Shown here: piece after piece, positions 1 to 4,730 of the stretch | Layout of the letters: each line of letters opens with the position of its first letter | How positions within the stretch are numbered: position 1 is the stretch's first letter | From: Prevotellaceae bacterium | Lineage (GTDB): Bacteria; Bacteroidota; Bacteroidia; Bacteroidales; UBA932 | Assembly (NCBI GenBank): GCA_031288885.1 | Contig: JAITQP010000177.1 | Coordinates: 1 to 8,619, forward strand | DNA: 8,619 bases | Reading direction: 5' to 3' | Position numbers and translations under genes: made by a program | Notes under the pieces: generated by a model | What the model saw: only the letters and a program-made list of their open reading frames with translations | Database searches by the model: none | What the model was told of the DNA's origin: nothing

Positions 1-147
1 TTATTCGTTTATTTGTTTTTATTCGTTTATTTGTTTTTATTCGTTTATTTGTTTTTATTCGTTTATTTGTTTTTATTCGTTTATTTGTTTTTATTCGTTT
101 TTTTGTTTTTACTTGTTTATTTGTTTTTATTTTATTTACTTGTTTTT
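1..147. repeat. 18-base T-rich minisatellite (about 8 units)
   Basis: The unit attcgtttatttgttttt is repeated head to tail from base 3. The copies at 3-92 are perfect, the copy at 93-110 has one change, the copy at 111-128 has a two-base variation, and the copy at 129-147 is one base longer and more diverged. The array then runs into a pyrimidine-rich stretch and TTTTCAG. The array touches the left edge, so its true length is unknown. Nothing in it looks bacterial. Such low-complexity T-rich minisatellites are common in introns and intergenic DNA of animals. Confidence 0.9.
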
Positions 148-155
148 ATTTTCAG

Positions 156-325
156 GTGAGCTTCCTAATACGCCCTGTGTGCAACGGTGTCGAGTCCCTC
201 TACACGCTGATCGAAGAATGCCTTCTGCACTGGCTGAAGGTGGGTCTCCCTTCCTCGCTGAGGGACATGGTCGCCAATCAGCTGTCTGCCACCTCGTATG
301 ACTTCTCCGTCACTGAAATATTTAA
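156..325 (+). other. Possible eukaryotic exon fragment
   Basis: After the T-rich array the sequence reads TTTTCAG and then opens into a frame at 156 with normal amino-acid composition (starting VSFLIRPVCNGVESLY) that stays open to the GT repeat. Many of its codons end in G or C, in contrast to the T-rich flanks, as in an exon. The pyrimidine tract plus CAG fits a 3' splice site. The same bases (CAG/GTGAGC) also fit a 5' donor, so polarity is uncertain. An alternative exon end is the AAG/GTGGGT at about 239. I do not recognise the encoded protein, and no bacterial start context precedes it. Confidence 0.35.
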
Positions 326-347
326 TAATATTTTGGAGTTTGTTATT

Positions 348-425
<78 letters not shown>

Positions 426-573
426 GATATGCGCATTTGTCACGAAATCGTGAGCAGGCACGCTACCCGTTCCCGCCAGCTCGGGGTGATGAGCGTAACC
501 AACCTTGCGGTTAGCCAAGAGGTGTGTGTGTAGAGTGAAAAACTTCATATACGGTTTTATCGTTGGCGTAATT

Positions 574-587
574 TATCATGCATGATA
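574..587. repeat. 14-base perfect palindrome
   Basis: TATCATG/CATGATA is a perfect palindrome lying 18 bases beyond the -7 element at 605-612, within the expected 5' leader of the leftward transcript. It could be an operator or chance. Nothing further supports a function. Confidence 0.35.
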
Positions 588-604
588 TATTACCAAATCT
601 GCCG

Positions 605-637
605 CAAAAGTACGAAAAAAAGTTTTGGTTTTGCAAA
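605..637 (-). promoter_or_regulatory. Bacteroidetes-type promoter reading leftwards
   Basis: On the minus strand TACTTTTG (605-612) matches the Bacteroidetes -7 consensus TAnnTTTG, with a TTTG -33 element at 634-637 and a 21-base spacer. Transcription would start near 598 and run left. The first minus-strand ATG downstream (548) begins ATGAAGTTTTTC (MKFF), a typical start of a secreted protein in this phylum. The frame then dissolves into the eukaryote-like DNA, so the gene this promoter served appears to be missing. Confidence 0.6.
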
Positions 638-642
638 ATATT

Positions 643-670
643 TTCCGTAAGAATTTGCAAAATTACGGAA
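643..670. repeat. 8-bp inverted repeat, possible terminator
   Basis: TTCCGTAA (643-650) and TTACGGAA (663-670) are exact inverted copies with a 12-base spacer. On the minus strand the hairpin lies 49-76 bases after the yggS stop and is followed by AATATTTTG, so it could act as a weak terminator for the LysM-yggS operon. It also lies directly upstream of the -33 element at 634-637 and could instead be an operator. Confidence 0.4.
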
Positions 671-718
671 TTTAACCAATTTTACATATCTATTATGCGC
701 AGTAAAGATGATTAAGCT

Positions 719-1393
719 TTAAGAGAAAGCGCCAACATCTCCAAAAATCATTGTGCCGATGCGCACCAGCGTAGCGCCCTCCTCAACCGCAACGGCGTAG
801 TCGCCGGACATGCCCATGGAGATTTGCGTGAACAAATCGGGCTGGGAGACGAGCGCCTTGCTCTGTCCGTGCAGCTGCTTTATGAGCCGGAACTCCCCGC
901 GAACTTGCTCCATATCGCCGGTGTTGGACGCCATGCCCATCAGCCCGCAGATTTGCACGCTGCGGAGCGCGCCGGCCTCGCCGGAGCGCAGGTAGTCGAG
1001 CAGCTCGTGGGGCAAAAAGCCAAACTTGGTTTCCTCCTGCGCCACGTGCACCTGTAGCAGGCAGCGGGCGGTAACGCCCAGCTTTTCGCAAGCCGTGCTC
1101 ACCTCGCGCATCAGCGCTGCGCTGTCGATGGAGTGGATGAGGTGGGCGCAGGGCGCAACCATTTTCACCTTGTTGCGCTGCAGGTGCCCAATGAAGTGCC
1201 AGCGAATATCCTGCGGCAGCGCCGCCGCCTTTTGCAGCAGCTCCTGCGGGCGGCTCTCCCCAAAGTCGCGCTGCCCCGCGCTGTAGGCCGCCATGATGGC
1301 CTCCACGCTGCGCGTTTTTGATACGGCTATCAGCGTAACGTGCGGCGGGAGGTGTTGCTTTACGCGCGCTATATTGTGGGCTATTGCAGTCAT
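719..1393 (-). CDS. yggS: YggS/PROSC-family PLP-binding protein
   Basis: This 224-residue protein is a pyridoxal-phosphate homeostasis protein of the YggS/PLPBP family. It is a single-domain alanine-racemase-like TIM barrel that binds PLP in the cytoplasm, helps keep PLP available, and has no established catalytic reaction. Visible family motifs are AVSKTR with the PLP Schiff-base lysine K26, FGESRPQE (44-51), WHFIGHLQRNK (65-75), HSIDS (87-91), KFGF (123-126), GLMGMAS (150-156), SMGMSGD (192-198) and the phosphate-binding end GATLVRIGT (206-214). The length is normal for the family and no key residue is missing. The ATG is only 3 nt past the stop of the upstream LysM gene (TAA CCC ATG), so the two are almost certainly co-transcribed and translationally coupled. 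The family call is secure. The link to its operon partner is not explained by known biochemistry. Confidence 0.95.
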   Translation of the reverse strand: MTAIAHNIARVKQHLPPHVTLIAVSKTRSVEAIMAAYSAGQRDFGESRPQELLQKAAALPQDIRWHFIGHLQRNKVKMVAPCAHLIHSIDSAALMREVSTACEKLGVTARCLLQVHVAQEETKFGFLPHELLDYLRSGEAGALRSVQICGLMGMASNTGDMEQVRGEFRLIKQLHGQSKALVSQPDLFTQISMGMSGDYAVAVEEGATLVRIGTMIFGDVGAFS

Positions 1394-1396
1394 GGG

Positions 1397-3298
1397 TTAG
1401 CGGTATTGCAGGATTTCCAGCCAAGGGGTGTAGCGGAGCAGAAAAACGCCCTTGTTTTCGTACGCGCCACCGGTGGTGGTGGGGACAAAGTTGTAGGTGG
1501 ATTGCAGCAGCTCCTCGCGGTGGAACGGAAGGCAACCCTCAAAGTTCTTGCCGTAGCGGTGTATCGCCGAAACGAAGTAGAGCATCACGTCGTACCCCTG
1601 AAAGGCAAACTGCGAGGGCTCCGTTTTGTAGGCGTAGCGGTAGCTCTCCACGAAGGACTTCACCGCCTCCGACCGGTAGTCGATAAAGTAGGGCACGGCA
1701 ACGTGCAGCTTGAGCTCGTAAAAGAGGTCGAGCTCCACCTTTTCGTACTTTCGCCAATCGCTGCTGCCGTAAACCGTTATGTTGCACTTGTAGCGGTTGG
1801 AAAAGGCTTTCAGGTTGGCCAGCAGCTCCGACACAAACGGCTCGTCCTGCGACGCCACAACTACCTTGTTGTCCATGCCGGAAAGAAATATTTTCAGGAA
1901 CGTTTCCTGATTTTCGCGCGGCTGTATGCCTATTTGGTACGACAAATTTTTCACGGTGGGCGCGTGCACGCGGGTTTCGTAATCCTTACGCAGCATTTCC
2001 AAGTACAGAGAGTCGCCCCGCCCCGCCAAGTTGTGGTATACAATGCTGTCCCTTTTGGGCAGGTACTGCCGGTAGAGGTTGCGCAGCTTTTGGCTCGCCT
2101 CCTCGTCGCGCTGCGACACCAGAATGATGTTGCTGTGCTCAGGGTTGAGGTGCGCGTGCGTCAGGGCTTTTTGCACCTGACTGTTGAAGTCGGTAGCCAC
2201 CTGAAACACGTTGGCGTAGCCGTACAGGGAGGTGTCAATGGGCGTGAGGGGCGACACTATTTTTATGCCCTTGGTTTTGGCAAATTTGGCAACGGGGATA
2301 AACTGGCTTTGGTAAACAGGCCCAATGATAATGTCCGCCTTGTCGAGCGCAGCGTTGTACGACCCTACCTTGTCGTACATGCTTTTGAAGTCGAGCACGC
2401 TGAGGTTGACGGATATCCCCCTTTTGCTCAGGGTTTCGAGCGCCAGCAGCGCGCCCTCGTACATTTCTACAAAGCGAAACGACTTGTAGAGGTCGTCCTC
2501 ACTCTCATGGCTGTTGGCGCCAAACGGCAGGAGGATGGCTACGTTGATGGGGTCTCGATATCCGCTGCTATCGCATAGAGGCGCTGCGGCATGCTGCAGC
2601 GCGCTGCTTTTTTTCAGCCCCGACATCATAATGGGGATGTAAACGATTTGTCCGACCTTGATTTTAGCAGTTTTTTTGGTAAAAATTTGCGGGTTATACT
2701 GCTTGATGAAGTCCATGTCTATCTCGTAGAGGTTGGAGATGGAGAACAGCGTTTCCTTACGCTGCGCAACATGCTCTATGAGCGTAACCTCCGGCTCCTT
2801 GCCGGCGATGCCGGTTTCCCCGCCGGACGCCGCCGCTGTCGCCACGCTTTTGTCCGGCGCAATTCTGTCCGACGCGGGGATGTAGAGCACAGCGTTTACC
2901 GGAAGCACGTGGGCAACACCCGGGTTTGCGGCAAGGATATTCCCCACGCTTACGCCGTACGTGCGCGCAATGGAGTAAATGGTTTCCTTGGGTTGCGCAA
3001 TGTGGCGGATAAAGTGCGCTGCGCCGTTGACCGGCGTAAGCCTGATTTGGAGCCACTGCCCCGCCTTGAGCCCGCCGCTCAGCGCAGGGTTGTCGCGCAG
3101 CAGCTCCTCTTGGCTGACAACGTAGGCGCGGCAGAGCGAGTATATCGTTTCGCCCTGCTTTACGGCGTGCAGGTAGTAGCGGTGGTTGCCATCGGTAAGT
3201 ATCTCGCTTGAGCGGGTAATAACGGGCGGCTGCTCCTGCGGCTGGGCAGATAGCGTACTACAAAGTAGGAGGAGGAATATAGCGAATATGAGCTTCAT
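1397..3298 (-). CDS. Secreted LysM/PBP1-fold protein
   Basis: The 633-residue product starts with a signal peptide (MKLIFAIFLLLLCSTLSA, likely cut before QPQ). It is followed by three LysM peptidoglycan-binding repeats at about 42-86 (VKQGETIYSLC), 96-140 (AQPKETIYSIA) and 174-222 (AQRKETLFSIS), each ending in a hydrophobic strand such as VLYIP. From about 251 (INVAILLPFG) to the end it resembles a type 1 periplasmic-binding fold as found in amino-acid ABC-transporter receptors and LpoA-like proteins (ADIIIGPVYQSQ, VSPLTP, FQGYDVMLYF). It probably sits in the periplasm on peptidoglycan. No permease or ATPase gene is nearby, so a transport role is not supported. A wall-associated sensor or synthase-activator role is inference. 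A GTG 15 bases upstream is in frame, but the ATG at 3298 places the signal peptide correctly. The -1 residue before the cysteine is Leu, so a lipoprotein is unlikely. It is the first gene of an operon with yggS. Confidence 0.9.
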   Translation of the reverse strand: MKLIFAIFLLLLCSTLSAQPQEQPPVITRSSEILTDGNHRYYLHAVKQGETIYSLCRAYVVSQEELLRDNPALSGGLKAGQWLQIRLTPVNGAAHFIRHIAQPKETIYSIARTYGVSVGNILAANPGVAHVLPVNAVLYIPASDRIAPDKSVATAAASGGETGIAGKEPEVTLIEHVAQRKETLFSISNLYEIDMDFIKQYNPQIFTKKTAKIKVGQIVYIPIMMSGLKKSSALQHAAAPLCDSSGYRDPINVAILLPFGANSHESEDDLYKSFRFVEMYEGALLALETLSKRGISVNLSVLDFKSMYDKVGSYNAALDKADIIIGPVYQSQFIPVAKFAKTKGIKIVSPLTPIDTSLYGYANVFQVATDFNSQVQKALTHAHLNPEHSNIILVSQRDEEASQKLRNLYRQYLPKRDSIVYHNLAGRGDSLYLEMLRKDYETRVHAPTVKNLSYQIGIQPRENQETFLKIFLSGMDNKVVVASQDEPFVSELLANLKAFSNRYKCNITVYGSSDWRKYEKVELDLFYELKLHVAVPYFIDYRSEAVKSFVESYRYAYKTEPSQFAFQGYDVMLYFVSAIHRYGKNFEGCLPFHREELLQSTYNFVPTTTGGAYENKGVFLLRYTPWLEILQYR

Positions 3299-3332
3299 CT
3301 GAAATTTACACACGTAAAAAAATAGTGAGCTG

Positions 3333-3340
3333 CAAATTTA
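3333..3340 (-). promoter_or_regulatory. -7 promoter element for the LysM-yggS operon
   Basis: The minus strand reads TAAATTTG, a perfect TAnnTTTG. It would start transcription near 3326, giving a leader of about 28 bases to the ATG at 3298. No good -33 TTTG is seen at the usual distance, so the promoter may be weak or activator-dependent. Confidence 0.5.
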
Positions 3341-3429
3341 CGGATTTTTTTGTCACCGATGCTCGTGAATATCGTGAAACAGCTATTTTTTCATCTTTAG
3401 CTTTGTCCGGAAAGGGTTGAAAGGATTGC

Positions 3430-3672
3430 TCAGCTGCCATGGTAAAGGGCGCACGGGTCGTTATCCGGCCATGTAAAGCTCTCAAAGCTGATGTCTTCAT
3501 CTATTTTATCCCAGTGAATACCAAAGTGAGACTCGCTCCACTCGGCGCGCTGGCTGTCGCTGGAGTTGCGCAGGCGGGGAAAAAAGCGCAGGTGCTGGCT
3601 TTGCACCCTACCCTCTGCTGTTTGGATAAATATCCGGTCATTGCTAAACCAAAGTTTTCTAACTACTTCCAT
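3430..3672 (-). CDS. DUF2442 domain protein
   Basis: This is a small 80-residue cytoplasmic protein that matches the DUF2442 pattern throughout. It has a short N-terminal strand (VVRKLWFSNDRIFIQT), a hydrophobic -LRFFPRL- segment (28-34), a QRAEWSES helix (41-48), the strongly conserved FGIHWDKIDEDISFE (50-64) and a polar tail. Its biochemical function is unknown. In many bacteria DUF2442 genes sit beside DUF4160 genes as compact pairs, sometimes classed as toxin-antitoxin-like, but no DUF4160 frame is present here. The frame is open 19 codons further upstream, but the conserved domain starts at the ATG at 3672. A -7 element 24 bases before it also supports that start. The gene is separated from the LysM operon by 131 bases, which contain that operon's own promoter. 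Confidence 0.85.
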   Translation of the reverse strand: MEVVRKLWFSNDRIFIQTAEGRVQSQHLRFFPRLRNSSDSQRAEWSESHFGIHWDKIDEDISFESFTWPDNDPCALYHGS

Positions 3673-3695
3673 AGCATAACGTTTGCATTTTCCCA

Positions 3696-3703
3696 CAAAT
3701 ATA
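3696..3703 (-). promoter_or_regulatory. -7 promoter element for the DUF2442 gene
   Basis: The minus strand reads TATATTTG, matching TAnnTTTG, with the expected start near 3689 and a leader of about 17 bases to the ATG at 3672. A TTG for -33 lies at 3727-3729, but the 23-base spacer is longer than usual. Confidence 0.5.
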
Positions 3704-3789
3704 CGCAAAATTACTAAAAACTTCCTCAATAAATTGTGAAGGGGGTAATTTATTGGCTACTACGCTATGGCGTAATTTGCGCAAAAATT

Positions 3790-3819
3790 TTTGGGGTGTA
3801 AAAAAAAGTAGTATATTTG
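3790..3819 (+). promoter_or_regulatory. Promoter of the small RNA
   Basis: TTTG (3790-3793) and TATATTTG (3812-3819), separated by 18 bases, match the Bacteroidetes -33/-7 promoter. The first transcribed base would be about 3822-3826. No coding frame of note follows, only a structured RNA and a terminator hairpin. Confidence 0.65.
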
Positions 3820-3821
3820 CA

Positions 3822-3952
3822 GTGAAGAACAGCTATCAGGAATAAATCCTGAATCGTTCACGGGGATAGATGGGGGGAAGTCCGGTACGGAGGTATAAGC
3901 CCCAAGTTCTCCACCTAAGTTCGGGCAGCCAATGGCTGCCCGAAGCTATTTT
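3822..3952 (+). ncRNA. Structured small RNA, candidate 6S RNA
   Basis: This is a transcription unit of about 130 bases with no reading frame, bounded by a clear promoter and a terminator. Bases 3822-3830 pair with 3906-3914 (GUGAAGAAC with GUUCUCCAC, 8 of 9 pairs), closing the RNA on itself. Inside are a 6-bp hairpin on the 5' side (UCAGGA 3836-3841 with UCCUGA 3847-3852), a UGGGG/CCCCA stem (3871-3875 with 3900-3904) and a small UCCG-GUA-CGGA hairpin (3881-3891). A closed rod with an internal open region and a 5'-side hairpin is the plan of 6S RNA, which binds RNA polymerase holoenzyme. Members in this phylum are described as 6S-Flavo and Bacteroidales-1 RNAs. The identification rests on architecture and location, not a profile match. 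It could be another sRNA, or an RNA tied to the convergent nuclease gene. Confidence 0.55.
3920..3952 (+). terminator. Rho-independent terminator of the small RNA
   Basis: CGGGCAGCC (3922-3930) pairs perfectly with GGCTGCCCG (3934-3942) around an AAT loop, extended by two T-A pairs at the base to an 11-bp stem. A short T-rich tail (GCTATTTTAT) follows. It ends the plus-strand RNA 9 bases before the stop of the convergent nuclease gene. On the minus strand the hairpin is not followed by a T tract, so it is less convincing for that gene. Confidence 0.8.
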
Positions 3953-3960
3953 ATGGGATG

Positions 3961-4464
3961 CTACCTGACAAAAATAGGCTTTAACGCGCCCTCCTTATTG
4001 ATGTAGTAAATGTTGGGCATAGCGCGTAGCGTGTTTTTCTTCTTAAAATACCCGATACTTCTGACAACGGCGCTCTTTAGCGCATCCAGCTTGTCGTTTT
4101 CATCCCAGTAGAATAGCGCATTTTCTGCCTTGCGCGTATCTTTTATGTAAGTTCTGATGGTTTCTTCGTTTGCATGGTTGATATACTTCACATCCCATGT
4201 TTTTCCGTCAAATGCTAAATCGGGCACGCTTTTTCCTTTTCCGTTTTCAGGTAAAAACTCAACCCGTTTTCCATGCTTGGCGAGCATTTTTCCGACCACT
4301 TTTTCGGCCTTATCACCACCCCCCTTTGGGGTAAATTGGTGTGCTTTATGGTACACGTTAAACCCTCCGCTTGCCTCGTCGAAGTAAACTTTCTCCCACT
4401 CGTCGCTGTTGTATGAATGGTATTGCCGAAGGGCTTCCGCAATGAGCACAGGTCTTTCAAGCAT
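3961..4464 (-). CDS. Orphan toxin-like PD-(D/E)XK nuclease domain
   Basis: The 167-residue protein has no signal peptide or membrane segment. The central part resembles the CdiA C-terminal tRNase/phage-associated toxin nuclease group with a restriction-endonuclease-like core. A helix carries E54 (DKAEKVVGKMLAKHG), then VEFLPE (68-73), then the acidic strand PDLAF (81-85), and the D-x-K motif WDVK (90-93), followed by a basic C-terminal half. The catalytic set E54, D82, D91, K93 looks intact. In the known group this domain forms the C-terminal end of a large secreted or phage protein. Here it stands alone with a short N-terminus, and no immunity-type gene follows. The frame allows a GTG at 4479, but the ATG at 4464 leaves a proper leader after the -7 element at 4491-4498. 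It may be a gene fragment, a cargo toxin or a domesticated nuclease. The fold is likely, the activity is inferred. Confidence 0.65.
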   Translation of the reverse strand: MLERPVLIAEALRQYHSYNSDEWEKVYFDEASGGFNVYHKAHQFTPKGGGDKAEKVVGKMLAKHGKRVEFLPENGKGKSVPDLAFDGKTWDVKYINHANEETIRTYIKDTRKAENALFYWDENDKLDALKSAVVRSIGYFKKKNTLRAMPNIYYINKEGALKPIFVR

Positions 4465-4490
4465 GCTGTTTTGTTTCACTGAAATTCAGG

Positions 4491-4498
4491 CAAAGGTA
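4491..4498 (-). promoter_or_regulatory. -7 promoter element for the orphan nuclease
   Basis: The minus strand reads TACCTTTG, a TAnnTTTG match 26 bases before the ATG at 4464. This favours that start over the GTG at 4479, which would leave almost no leader. No clear -33 element is seen. Confidence 0.5.
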
Positions 4499-4615
4499 GC
4501 ACTTTTTTAGTTGTGAGCCGGTAGAGCCCAAGAAAATTGCTTGACTTTGAAGCCCCGTGGAAAGTATTTGCTGCCGCGGTGAATAAATCGGTTGCATTGG
4601 CGATTTGAATTTACT

Positions 4616-4634
4616 ATGGTTAATCACTAACCAT
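4616..4634. promoter_or_regulatory. Inverted repeat upstream of the thrAB promoter
   Basis: ATGGTTA (4616-4622) and TAACCAT (4628-4634) form a perfect 7-bp dyad with a 5-base centre. It ends 7 bases before the -33 element of the thrAB promoter. The position and symmetry suit a dimeric transcription factor, but the regulator is unknown. Confidence 0.45.
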
Positions 4635-4641
4635 TAAACAC

Positions 4642-4672
4642 TTGCAAATGCCGCAAAATTATACTATCTTTG
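4642..4672 (+). promoter_or_regulatory. thrAB promoter
   Basis: TTG (4642-4644) and TATCTTTG (4665-4672) with a 20-base spacer match the Bacteroidetes -33/-7 promoter. Transcription would begin near 4679, leaving a leader of about 50 bases before thrA. The leader shows no terminator/antiterminator pair of the classic thr attenuator kind. Confidence 0.7.
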
Positions 4673-4730
4673 TCGCCCTTATGTTTACTAACGACAAACC
4701 AATAAGCTATAATTTTTTTTGACGATATTG

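Noticed and set aside
1340..2578. 412-codon plus-strand frame
   Set aside because: It lies antisense to the LysM protein, which has clear domains and a signal peptide. The plus-strand translation has no recognisable motif and is a by-product of GC-rich codon use.
2591..3211. 206-codon plus-strand frame
   Set aside because: It is antisense to the LysM repeats and signal region, Arg/Val-rich and without motifs.
3306..3500. 64-codon minus-strand frame between the LysM and DUF2442 genes
   Set aside because: It overlaps the end of DUF2442 out of frame, spans the LysM promoter and has no family resemblance.
4681..4722. 13-codon ATG frame in the thrA leader
   Set aside because: I considered it as a threonine attenuation peptide. 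It has only one Thr and one Ile codon and no terminator/antiterminator stems, so it is probably chance.
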